Assembly (NCBI GenBank): GCA_020853255.1
Contig: JADYZI010000056.1
Coordinates: forward strand, 1-6,702
Source of the DNA: Acidobacteriota bacterium
GTDB lineage: Bacteria > Acidobacteriota > Blastocatellia > Pyrinomonadales > Pyrinomonadaceae
Direction of reading: 5' to 3'
DNA: 6,702 nucleotides
Both the position numbers and the translations under genes were made by a program. Below the pieces are notes generated by a model that saw nothing but the letters and a program-made list of their open reading frames with translations, made no database searches and was not told the DNA's origin. How positions within the stretch are numbered: the stretch's first letter is position 1; each line of letters opens with the position of its first letter. Positions 1 to 6,144 of this stretch are shown one piece after another.

Positions 1-30
1 CCTCATCCGCTCCCGCTCCCGTCTCGTCAT
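1..30 (-). CDS. Start of a leftward gene, cut by the window edge (possibly a TetR-type regulator)
   Basis: Read on the minus strand, an ATG at 30-28 opens a frame with no stop up to the window edge, giving MTRRERERMR. A strong Shine-Dalgarno-like GGAAGGGG (46-39) lies eight bases upstream of that ATG, which is the best ribosome binding site in the window. An in-frame ATG at 48-46 overlaps this site and is less likely. A short, arginine- and glutamate-rich start of this kind is common in TetR/AcrR-family regulators, but ten residues cannot establish a family. The gene is divergent from the large regulator at 335-2323, so the two may share the region between them. That the ATG and SD mark a real gene is moderately supported; the TetR idea is a guess. 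Confidence 0.4.
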   Translation of the reverse strand, partial: MTRRERERMR

Positions 31-77
31 CAATATTTCCCCTTCCATTCCGGCAAGATACTCTTCGCCGTCCTAAG

Positions 78-119
78 AGGACATTTCTATTGTGCTTCGA
101 GTAGGACATTTCTATTGTG
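78..119. repeat. Two head-to-tail copies of a 17-bp sequence, possible IS-end remnant
   Basis: AGGACATTTCTATTGTG occurs exactly at 78-94 and again at 103-119, a period of 25 bp. The first copy also forms one half of a perfect short palindrome, GTCCT-AAG-AGGAC (70-82). Repeats of the type AGGACATTTCTATT(G/T)TG resemble, from memory, sequences at the ends of some IS481-like insertion elements, but no transposase is present here. This could be a solo end left after a deletion, or a tandem operator for the divergent genes. Confidence 0.6.
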
Positions 120-144
120 TTACCACACGGCTTGTGAAAATTCC

Positions 145-173
145 TTGCCTTTACGCCAAGATAGGAATAAAAT
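145..173 (+). promoter_or_regulatory. Candidate sigma-70 promoter for the regulator gene
   Basis: TTGCCT (145-150) and TAAAAT (168-173) are separated by 17 bp and match the -35 and -10 consensus at four and five of six positions. Transcription would start near 180 and leave an untranslated leader of about 155 bases before the ATG at 335. The rest of 49-334 holds only the direct repeats and no convincing gene. The call rests on consensus matching alone. Confidence 0.3.
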
Positions 174-334
174 CTTCGCCGTTAACTTATTTCGGAAGCA
201 GCACACAGTAAGAACCAGGCCCCATACCAACAGGGATCAATTCACTGGGTGTGTTGCAAAATGTATTGGAAGCTGGCGGGAAAGTATTTGCGAAATGTTC
301 AATTATTCTTCCTAAAGTTCTTCCAAACGGGAAA

Positions 335-2323
335 ATGGCTTCGCCGAACGGAAAAACGTATGAGTTCGGTCATTTCCGGCTGGTTCCGGACGAGGGCCTG
401 CTTCTTCGCGACGGCGAACCGGTACAGCTTTCGCTAAAGGCGTTTGCGACCCTCGTCATTCTTGTCGAACGCCACGGGCATCTTGTTCAGAGATCGGAAC
501 TTATCGAATCAGTTTGGCAAGATACGTTCGTTGAAGAAGCGAATATCTCAAAATGCGTCTGGTCGATCAGAAACGCATTGGGCGAAGATCCAAAAGAAAG
601 CAAGTTTGTTCAAACTATTCCCCGGCGGGGCTACCGCTTTGTCGCACCGGTGACGACAGTAAATAACTCTTCGGGCGCCTTTAGACGGCCGCTCCTGCCG
701 GAAGACTATGTCTACACTCGCGAGCCTGTCAACGGCATTACGATCGACGGCCGGCCTGCGGCGGAAATAGCCAGATCAAACGGAGAAACTTCCGAAGGTC
801 GTGTAGTTTCCAATTTTGTACCTGCCCGCATTGTCCCCGTGAGATTTCGTCATTTATTGAGCGGGCGACGGTGGGCTATCCTGGCCGTCGCTGCCGCGGC
901 ACTATTCGGTTCGGCTGGATTCTATGTCGCGTTCAGCGGTCGGGATCTTTCCGGGCGTGTCCGGGGAAACCGCATCGCCATCCTGCCCTTGAAGCCGCTT
1001 GATATTGGATCGCGCGATCCGTCCTATGATCTAGGAATAGCTGAAGCCCTGATCTTAAAATTGAGTCCTCATAAAGTGCTGACGGTCAGGCCGCTGAGCG
1101 CCGTTCGAAACTTCACCGATGTAAATACGGACGCTCCGTCGGCGGGAAAGGAACTGAAGGCCGACTATGTCTTGTCTTCGAACTACCAGATCGCGGGCGG
1201 ACGAATAAAGGTCACCGCGCAGTTTCTAGAAGTGGCGACGGGAAATGTGATTGACACCATTCAGGTCGAACATCCTTTGGGCACCTCATTTATCGCACAG
1301 GATGCGGTTGCGAATGAGATCGGGAACAGATTGCTGGCAAGGTTTGGCTCAGACGCCGGCGATTTTCGGACAAGGCGCGGGACCGACAATCAGGATGCCT
1401 ATCGCTATTACTTGATGGCGATGAATATAACCGAAGAACGCGGCGTCCAAAACGTGCATAAGGCCCTCGAATTTTTTGAAAAGGCCGTTGAGCTTGACCC
1501 AAAGTTTGCTCGTGCCTGGGCCGGAATCGCTCATACACGCAGAGATCTGGTCGGGCATCGCGACCCTGACGCCAAGGGAAATTATGAGAAGTCAATGGAC
1601 GCGATCAATAAGGCGCTGGCCATTGACCCGAATCTTTCTGATGCATACAGCTCGCTCTGCCAAAACAAACTCCGCTACGAATACGATCCCGTCGGCGCCG
1701 AAAAGGAATGCAAGCGGGCGCTGGAACTAGATCCCAATTCACCGCTCGCACACAAGATCTACGCCAATTTCCTTTATTCACAAGGCAGATTTGACGAGTC
1801 TATAGCAAGTATCAAAACGGCAATGGACCTGCAGCCCGTTTCGTATAGAAATCAACAGATCTACGGTTTGGCGCTGTTCTACGCACGGCGGTTCCCGGAT
1901 GCGGAAGCCCAATTCAAGCACCTGCTCGATCTGAATCCGAACCACACGTTTATTCACCAACAATTGGTAACGATCCTTCTCTTACAGAAAAAGGAAGCCG
2001 AAGCGTTTGGTCACTTGATAAATGGCCTGATGATCACAAACGCAAACGACCCCATGATCGAACGCTACAAGGCCGCTTATGCAATCGCAGGCTGGCGGGG
2101 CGTTACATTGGAACAGATCAAGACGGAAGATAAAGCGCGTACATTTGAATTTGCCTGTCTCTACGCAAGGATCGGCGACAAGGACAAGGCATTCGAATAT
2201 CTCGGAAAAGCATATGATGAACGCTCCCATCTAATAGCCGTACTGAAGGTTGCCCCGCAGCTCGACCCGCTCCGCGACGATCCGCGATACGCTGCCCTGG
2301 TTCGACGGATCGACGGAAAATGA
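335..2323 (+). CDS. Membrane-anchored winged-helix transcriptional regulator with TolB-N-like domain and TPR repeats
   Basis: The product (662 residues) is a one-component regulator of the CadC/ToxR type. Residues 7-106 form an OmpR/PhoB-type winged helix, seen in YEFGHFRL (9-16), the LSLKAFATL recognition region (32-40), the VW--TFVEEANIS stretch (60-72) and the terminal PRRGYRFVAPV (96-106). Residues 180-200 are one hydrophobic transmembrane helix. The outer part begins with a TolB-N-like domain (NRIAILPLKPL near 212-222) and continues into TPR repeats from about 352 to the end, with recurring signatures such as KAVELDP, KALAIDP and RALELDP. By analogy, the cytoplasmic winged helix binds DNA and the outer TPR part senses a ligand or protein. 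A GTG at 251 would add 28 residues, but they have no family character and precede the domain start, so the ATG at 335 is preferred; neither start has a strong ribosome binding site. It stands alone, 104 bp ahead of the next gene. The domain order is well supported; the signal and targets are unknown. Confidence 0.85.
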   Translation: MASPNGKTYEFGHFRLVPDEGLLLRDGEPVQLSLKAFATLVILVERHGHLVQRSELIESVWQDTFVEEANISKCVWSIRNALGEDPKESKFVQTIPRRGYRFVAPVTTVNNSSGAFRRPLLPEDYVYTREPVNGITIDGRPAAEIARSNGETSEGRVVSNFVPARIVPVRFRHLLSGRRWAILAVAAAALFGSAGFYVAFSGRDLSGRVRGNRIAILPLKPLDIGSRDPSYDLGIAEALILKLSPHKVLTVRPLSAVRNFTDVNTDAPSAGKELKADYVLSSNYQIAGGRIKVTAQFLEVATGNVIDTIQVEHPLGTSFIAQDAVANEIGNRLLARFGSDAGDFRTRRGTDNQDAYRYYLMAMNITEERGVQNVHKALEFFEKAVELDPKFARAWAGIAHTRRDLVGHRDPDAKGNYEKSMDAINKALAIDPNLSDAYSSLCQNKLRYEYDPVGAEKECKRALELDPNSPLAHKIYANFLYSQGRFDESIASIKTAMDLQPVSYRNQQIYGLALFYARRFPDAEAQFKHLLDLNPNHTFIHQQLVTILLLQKKEAEAFGHLINGLMITNANDPMIERYKAAYAIAGWRGVTLEQIKTEDKARTFEFACLYARIGDKDKAFEYLGKAYDERSHLIAVLKVAPQLDPLRDDPRYAALVRRIDGK

Positions 2324-2427
2324 TCTGGAACAAAGTGCTGCGCTGCCGACGAGTTTCCAGTTACGAAGGCCGCTTCCGTGGCACTTCGACCTCAGGCTGA
2401 TCTCTTTCCTGTGTTAAACTTAATACT

Positions 2428-2667
2428 ATGAAGCCGAACGAGCAGATCTCGATGGAAGCTTGGGTGAATAACTGGAAGACTCTCGGCCCGATCCTTGAAA
2501 GATTGAAAATCGACGAACATCGATCATCGGACCTTGCACAAACCCTGCTTTCATTGAACGATGTGAACGAGGCCGCTCTAGAGGCAAATCCTCCGAAACC
2601 ATATTCCGGCATGATCGAAATGCAGCGGTTGTTTACCAAACTCCGAACAAATGAAACAGGTTCTTGA
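2428..2667 (+). CDS. Small protein paired with a nucleotidyltransferase (candidate antitoxin or cofactor)
   Basis: A 79-residue soluble protein with no signal peptide or membrane segment. It has a tryptophan-containing N-terminus (W12, W16), a GPILERL helix (20-26), a helical middle part and a C-terminal PPKP-SG-IE-QRLF segment (55-69). Small proteins of this pattern are, as far as I recall, often encoded just upstream of AbiEii-like nucleotidyltransferases, but I cannot name a defined family. Its last 17 bp overlap the start of the nucleotidyltransferase gene, an arrangement typical of toxin-antitoxin and other stoichiometric pairs. The ATG at 2428 has no visible ribosome binding site and directly follows TAATACT (2421-2427), which itself looks like a -10 box. 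A start at the in-frame ATG 2452 (residue 9) is therefore a real alternative. No DNA-binding motif is evident, so autoregulation cannot be read from the sequence. The gene is very likely real; the antitoxin role is inferred. Confidence 0.75.
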   Translation: MKPNEQISMEAWVNNWKTLGPILERLKIDEHRSSDLAQTLLSLNDVNEAALEANPPKPYSGMIEMQRLFTKLRTNETGS

Positions 2668-3214
2668 AGCCGCCAAAGAGGTTCAGGATTTTCTGGAGGA
2701 GAACGAATGGCGGTTCTGCTTTATAGGTGGAATTGCGTTACAGCGATGGGCGATACCGCGCAATACGAACGACGTTGATCTGACCATTATGACGGGAATC
2801 GGTCCTGAAGAAGTGGTCACGCAAGCGATTCTGGAACGCTTTGAATCCCGGATCACCGAAGACCCGCTCAAGTTTTTCCTCCCGCGCCGGATCGTTCTCG
2901 TTGCAGTGCAAAATGTTGGAATCGATATCTCACTCGGCGCTCTAGAGTTTGAAGAAAGCGCCGTACAGCGAGCTTCATACTATACATTTATACCGGGCGT
3001 TACGCTTAAAACCTGTTCGGCGGAAGATCTTATTGTCTTTAAGGCGTTCGCTAATCGGCTAAAAGACTGGGGTGATATCGAAAGTATTGTCTCGGTGCAG
3101 GAGAGAATGGACTGGGAATATGTATATCGCTACCTGACTCCTCTGGCGGAATTAAAAGAAGAGGGAGAGATAATCGGCGAACTCGAAAGGCTTCGCGATC
3201 GACTTAGCAAATAA
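2651..3214 (+). CDS. Nucleotidyltransferase-fold protein, AbiEii/MNT-like (candidate toxin)
   Basis: The product (187 residues) carries the polymerase-beta-type nucleotidyltransferase signature. There is a GG pair (G26-G27), then the R37-x-T39-x-D41-x-D43 motif that supplies two metal-binding acids, and a third acid in the strand GIDISLG (D92). The downstream segment [11 protein letters not shown]...DWGDIESI (123-146) with K131 is the pattern seen in AbiEii/DUF6036-like proteins. All three carboxylates are present, so it should be catalytically competent. Relatives transfer nucleotides to proteins or RNA; some (the MenT toxins of mycobacteria) modify the 3' end of tRNA. Translation probably depends on the overlapping upstream gene, since no ribosome binding site precedes the ATG at 2651. 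The stop TAA overlaps the asnS start (TAATG), which ties expression of this protein to the synthetase. The fold assignment is firm; the toxin role and any tRNA substrate are inferred. Confidence 0.85.
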   Translation: MKQVLEAAKEVQDFLEENEWRFCFIGGIALQRWAIPRNTNDVDLTIMTGIGPEEVVTQAILERFESRITEDPLKFFLPRRIVLVAVQNVGIDISLGALEFEESAVQRASYYTFIPGVTLKTCSAEDLIVFKAFANRLKDWGDIESIVSVQERMDWEYVYRYLTPLAELKEEGEIIGELERLRDRLSK

Positions 3215-4608
3215 TGATTCATACTTACATAGATCAATTGAAGTCAAAAATTGGCCAAGAGGTGGTTCTTAAGGGCTGGCTTTATAACAAACGTTCGAGC
3301 GGGAAGCTCGTTTTTCTGCAGCTGCGCGATGGGACTGGAATTGTGCAGTGCGTTGTGTTCAAGCCGAACAATGAACAATTGTTCGAAACGGCAAGTTCGC
3401 TGGGGCAGGAATCGTCGATCATTGTGACGGGAACTGTGAAGGAAGATACGCGGTCGTCGATCGGCGTTGAGTTGGATGTGACCGGGCTTGAGGTTTTACA
3501 GAACGTGCACGATTATCCGATCACGCCAAAGGAGCACGGAACGGAATTTTTGATGGACCACCGGCATCTGTGGATAAGGTCAAAAAAGCAGCATGCAGTG
3601 CTGAAAGTTCGGCACACTGTCATCAAAGCCGTCCGCGACTATTTTGATAACAACGGGTTTACGCTCGCCGATACGCCGATCTTCACGCCCGCCGCGTGTG
3701 AAGGCACGACGACACTGTTCGAGGTCGACTATTTTGACGATGAGAAAGCGTACTTGACTCAGTCCGGACAGCTTTATAACGAAGCGACCGCCGCTGCGTT
3801 TGGAAAATCATACGCATTTGGCCCGACATTCCGCGCTGAGAAATCAAAAACCCGCCGACATCTGACGGAATTCTGGATGGTCGAGCCCGAGGTCGCGTAT
3901 GCCTCGTATGAAGACATGATGGACCTCGGCGAAGGACTTATTCTGTCGATTGTCGAACGTGTGCTATCTGACAGGCAGGAAGAATTAAAAACGCTCGAAC
4001 GCGACATTTCAAAACTCGAAGCCATCTCCGGCCCGTTTCCTCGGCTGCATTATGATGATGCTGTGAAGATGCTGCAGGAACGGAACGCGGACACTCTTGT
4101 CCGCACAGCCGACGCTTCGTCGGATGATCGAGGCGGCGAAGACAGTCTCGCCGGAGGAACCGGCGATGCGGACAAGAGTGTCCGCGCTCCTGCGTTCGAA
4201 TGGGGCGGCGATTTTGGTGCGCCGGATGAGACTTATCTTTCAAACCAATTTGGCAAGCCGGTCTTTGTCCATCACTTCCCTGCCGCGATCAAAGGGTTTT
4301 ATTTTGAAGTTGATAAAGACCGGCCGGAATGTGCTCTCGGCATTGATCTGCTTGCACCCGAAGGTTACGGCGAAATTATCGGCGGCGGCGAACGAGCCGC
4401 TTCGCTCGATTACCTGATCGAACAGCTAAAAGCCCACGATCTTCCGCAGGAAACCTTCGAATGGTATCTCGACCTGCGAAGATACGGCAGCGTCCCCCAC
4501 GCCGGCTTCGGCATGGGCATCGAACGCACCGTAGCCTGGATGTGCGGCATCGAACACGTCCGCGAAACTATTCCGTTTCCGAGAATGTTGTATCGGCTCA
4601 GGCCGTAA
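3214..4608 (+). CDS. asnS: Asparaginyl-tRNA synthetase with an in-frame palindromic insert
   Basis: This class II aminoacyl-tRNA synthetase (464 residues) charges tRNA-Asn with asparagine in the cytoplasm. Residues 13-100 form the OB-fold anticodon-binding domain ([20 protein letters not shown], 21-40). The catalytic core follows: motif 1 around the [11 protein letters not shown] stretch, motif 2 as FRAE (206-209) with RHLTEF (215-220), and motif 3 as GFGMGIERT (431-439) with the conserved arginine R438. The bacterial short-form enzyme is usually about 430 residues; the excess is accounted for by a roughly 33-residue acidic, glycine-rich insert (292-324) encoded by a palindromic element, between the [12 protein letters not shown] helix and the [12 protein letters not shown] strand. 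The rest looks intact, so the enzyme is probably functional with a surface loop. The ATG overlaps the stop of the nucleotidyltransferase gene by 1 bp and has no ribosome binding site, so it is probably made by translational coupling. The order of genes suggests one transcript from upstream of 2428. Confidence 0.95.
   Translation: MIHTYIDQLKSKIGQEVVLKGWLYNKRSSGKLVFLQLRDGTGIVQCVVFKPNNEQLFETASSLGQESSIIVTGTVKEDTRSSIGVELDVTGLEVLQNVHDYPITPKEHGTEFLMDHRHLWIRSKKQHAVLKVRHTVIKAVRDYFDNNGFTLADTPIFTPAACEGTTTLFEVDYFDDEKAYLTQSGQLYNEATAAAFGKSYAFGPTFRAEKSKTRRHLTEFWMVEPEVAYASYEDMMDLGEGLILSIVERVLSDRQEELKTLERDISKLEAISGPFPRLHYDDAVKMLQERNADTLVRTADASSDDRGGEDSLAGGTGDADKSVRAPAFEWGGDFGAPDETYLSNQFGKPVFVHHFPAAIKGFYFEVDKDRPECALGIDLLAPEGYGEIIGGGERAASLDYLIEQLKAHDLPQETFEWYLDLRRYGSVPHAGFGMGIERTVAWMCGIEHVRETIPFPRMLYRLRP
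4086..4186. repeat. Palindromic mobile-like element inserted in frame in asnS
   Basis: GCGGACACTCTTGTCCGC (4087-4104) is the exact reverse complement of GCGGACAAGAGTGTCCGC (4168-4185), and pairing extends one base at each end to 20 bp (4086-4105 with 4167-4186). Each arm is also a hairpin by itself (GCGGAC...GTCCGC). The interior holds two more perfect hairpins, CCGACG-CTT-CGTCGG (4109-4123) and CGCCGG-AGGAA-CCGGCG (4149-4165), so the whole can fold like a cloverleaf. The interval 4087-4185 is 99 bp, a multiple of three, and has no stop in the asnS frame. No clear target-site duplication is visible. The design resembles REP/BIME units and the Rickettsia palindromic elements that sit within coding genes; that it is multicopy in this genome is an inference. 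Confidence 0.85.
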
Positions 4609-4614
4609 TGCAGA

Positions 4615-4757
4615 AGCCTACGCGTGAGAGGCTGTGTCAATACTGCCTTAAACTGCGGAGCAGTGGCAGAATGTAGCCACGGGTGGAGCAAAGCGGAACC
4701 CGTGGTTAGATGGAACACGAGACGATAGCCCATGTAGTGGGCGAAAGCGAAACGTAT
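4615..4757. repeat. Hairpin-rich intergenic repeat between asnS and the toxin remnant
   Basis: This gene-free stretch is almost wholly composed of short inverted repeats. They are AGCCT/AGGCT (4615-4619 with 4629-4633); CTGCC/GGCAG (4643-4647 with 4665-4669) enclosing ACTGC-GGA-GCAGT (4652-4664); CCACGGGT/ACCCGTGG (4677-4684 with 4698-4705), which extends outward through a G-T pair and two A-T pairs; and GCCCA-TGTAG-TGGGC (4728-4742). The tails GAGCAAAGCGGAAC and GGCGAAAGCGAAAC are similar, which suggests that the last two hairpins are diverged copies of one unit. From memory, the motif around CCACGGGT...ACCCGTGG recurs between genes in related genomes. It may also act as the asnS terminator, although there is no T-run. 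Confidence 0.6.
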
Positions 4758-4765
4758 AACATCTA

Positions 4766-4984
4766 TTGCTAGTTCGGCTTGGGGGCCATTCAATCCCGGA
4801 GAAAACAATTCGGCGTCGCTTCGTCCGCGGCATAGCTAACCTTTTCGAGCTATACTTGCCTATAGCCAATGCTTGGCGGATTTTTAATGCGGCACCGAGT
4901 GCCCCGATGGAAATTTCGAGATTCTCCGAATCCCACGGCGAGGCTGTCCTTGATCCTGACCTATGGAACGAGATAAGAAAATAG
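4766..4984 (+). pseudogene. C-terminal remnant of a zeta-toxin/COG4185-type kinase
   Basis: The frame reads GGHSIPEKTIRRRF, then GIANLFELYLPIANAW, and ends in VLDPDLWNEI. This matches the C-terminal third of the predicted ABC-type ATPase/zeta toxin family as I know it (G-H-IPE--IRRRF, N-F--Y-P-A--W, DP-LW). The whole N-terminal part is missing, including the Walker A P-loop and the catalytic acid. Homology begins at about 4769, only a dozen bases after the in-frame stop at 4757-4759 and right at the end of the hairpin-rich repeat, so the gene appears beheaded at the repeat boundary. The TTG at 4766 is only a formal start and has no ribosome binding site. The last 22 bp overlap the start of the small downstream gene, preserving the original toxin-antitoxin arrangement. 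Family assignment is by pattern recognition and is fairly confident; loss of function is near certain if no other copy supplies the missing part. Confidence 0.7.
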
Positions 4985-5154
4985 TGCGGCCGGATGAAGA
5001 CCTTTTTGTGCGCTATTCGGACGAGATCAATAAAGCATACGAGCGGGCCGTGCGTGAAGCGTTGCTAAGGCACAAGCAGGCGGGCAATCCCGTTCCAGTC
5101 GAACGGGACGGGAAATTGGTTATTCTTCAGCCGGAAGATATCGCGGCGGAATGA
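4963..5154 (+). CDS. Small partner of a zeta-type toxin, probable orphan antitoxin
   Basis: A 63-residue charged protein with a long helix (about 14-41, rich in E, R, K and A) followed by a short beta-like tail, GNPVPVERDGKLVILQPEDI (41-60). The helix-plus-(GNP-V--DGK-V---PE-I) pattern is one I associate with small proteins encoded next to COG4185/zeta-type kinases. It overlaps the toxin remnant by 22 bp, in the usual order for such pairs. The reading frame is undamaged and there is no sign of decay, although its toxin is truncated. It has no visible ribosome binding site and formerly would have been translated by coupling to the toxin gene. Whether it is still expressed is doubtful, because its original promoter would have lain upstream of the lost toxin part. 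It could instead be read from the asnS transcript. Confidence 0.65.
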   Translation: MERDKKIVRPDEDLFVRYSDEINKAYERAVREALLRHKQAGNPVPVERDGKLVILQPEDIAAE

Positions 5155-5199
5155 GTTTGTCCCGGGGTTCGGGCTTTCACTTCTTTTTGCCGCAAGCTT

Positions 5200-6135
5200 A
5201 TGACCGAGACTATCATTCCCTGTCCCGATCTGGACGAGGCGTTGGATTTTTTTACCCGGCGGCTTGGATTCCGGCTGGATATGATCTTTCCGGCGGATGC
5301 TCCGCGGGTTGCGGTTGTTTCGGGGAATGGCGTGGCGATACGGCTCGAAGGGCCGCGGCGGGCGGACGAAAATGCTCGGGCCGAGCCTCCGCGTGTGCCG
5401 ATCATCTCGCGCGCCGATGACGCCAAATGGATCAGCGGCCGCGCCGGAATGCAGTATCGCGATCTTATCCCCGGGCGGCTTGCGGGCCGCCTTATCGGTT
5501 CACACATAAAGGTCCCGGGCGGCGAGGTCGCGGACTATGTTCATTATCACAAGGTCGCGTTTCAGATGATCTATTGCTGGCACGGGCGGGTCCGGGTGGT
5601 TTACGAAGATCAGGGCGAGCCGTTTTGGCTGTATCCGGGCGATTGTGTTCTGCAGCCGCCTGAGATACGTCATCGCGTGCTCGAGGCCGCCGCCGGGACG
5701 CAGGTGATCGAGCTGACGGCGCCGGCGGATCATGAGACGTGGGTCGATCACGATATGCGGCTGCCCACCGGCCGCGTGTTCCCCGACAAAGTTTTTGGGA
5801 CGCAGACGTTCGTCCATCGGATGGCGGCCGAATCAACGATAGTGCCGGAGGAGTTCGGCGGGTTTGAGTCGCATCATTTTGGGATGACGACGGCAACCGG
5901 CGGGCTTGCAAATGTGTCAGAGGCACGAGCGGCGAAGGACAACGCGGCCTTCGTCTCCGACGGTTTGAACGAAAAGAGCATATTTCTATTTCTGCTCACC
6001 GGCCGCGTGGAAATTACGGCCGGTGCCGCTCACCGCATGCGTTTCACGCCGGGCGACAGCATCCTGATCCCGCCGCATTACCGATACAGCCTGACCGCGT
6101 CCGCAAATTCTGAAATTCTCCGCGTAGATATCTAG
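5200..6135 (+). CDS. Fusion of a half VOC/glyoxalase domain with a bicupin
   Basis: The product is 311 residues. Residues 3-50 (IPCPDLDEALDFFTRRLGFRLD, then a beta hairpin ending in VAIRLEG) look like a single beta-alpha-beta module of the VOC/glyoxalase fold, about half of a normal domain. Residues 95-175 form a cupin: HYH at 115-117 followed by Q122 where most cupins have glutamate, then PGDCVLQPPEIRH (146-158) with H158. Together H115, H117 and H158 could bind a metal. Residues 205-311 look like a second cupin (TGRVEIT, then PGDSILIPPHYRYS), which lacks the first-motif histidines and is probably structural. Cupins of this size include dioxygenases, isomerases and sugar-binding proteins, so the reaction is unknown. 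There is no signal peptide or membrane segment. The ATG at 5200 is the only possible start in this frame after the stop at 5152-5154. It lies 45 bp after the antitoxin-like gene and is visibly richer in GC than its neighbours. Confidence 0.75.
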   Translation: MTETIIPCPDLDEALDFFTRRLGFRLDMIFPADAPRVAVVSGNGVAIRLEGPRRADENARAEPPRVPIISRADDAKWISGRAGMQYRDLIPGRLAGRLIGSHIKVPGGEVADYVHYHKVAFQMIYCWHGRVRVVYEDQGEPFWLYPGDCVLQPPEIRHRVLEAAAGTQVIELTAPADHETWVDHDMRLPTGRVFPDKVFGTQTFVHRMAAESTIVPEEFGGFESHHFGMTTATGGLANVSEARAAKDNAAFVSDGLNEKSIFLFLLTGRVEITAGAAHRMRFTPGDSILIPPHYRYSLTASANSEILRVDI

Positions 6136-6144
6136 CCCAAGCTC

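Noticed and set aside
115..315. A 66-codon rightward open frame upstream of the regulator
   Set aside because: It starts inside the direct repeat, has no recognisable protein pattern and overlaps the likely promoter and leader of the regulator.
251..334. GTG start that would extend the regulator by 28 residues
   Set aside because: The extra residues show no winged-helix family character, there is no ribosome binding site before the GTG, and the domain starts naturally after the ATG at 335.
2325..2360. CTGGAA/TTCCAG inverted repeat after the regulator as a terminator
   Set aside because: The stem is only 6 bp with a loop of more than 20 bases and no T-run follows.
2398..2427. Promoter with a TAATAC -10 box directly before the small paired gene
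   Set aside because: No acceptable -35 sequence is found 16-18 bp upstream, and transcription would begin after the ATG at 2428 unless translation starts at 2452; too weak to list as a feature.
3938..4243. Minus-strand frame over asnS containing RGHSCPHRR
   Set aside because: It is the antisense reading of the palindromic element within asnS; such strings are common phantom translations of repeats.
4410..4808. 132-codon minus-strand frame with HPWLHSATAPQ
   Set aside because: It spans the antisense of asnS and the hairpin-rich repeat and has no independent protein signature.
5127..5926. Long minus-strand frames (5127-5507, 5492-5926) opposite the cupin gene
   Set aside because: They are GC-driven shadows with arginine-, serine- and proline-rich composition; the plus-strand cupin has clear motifs.
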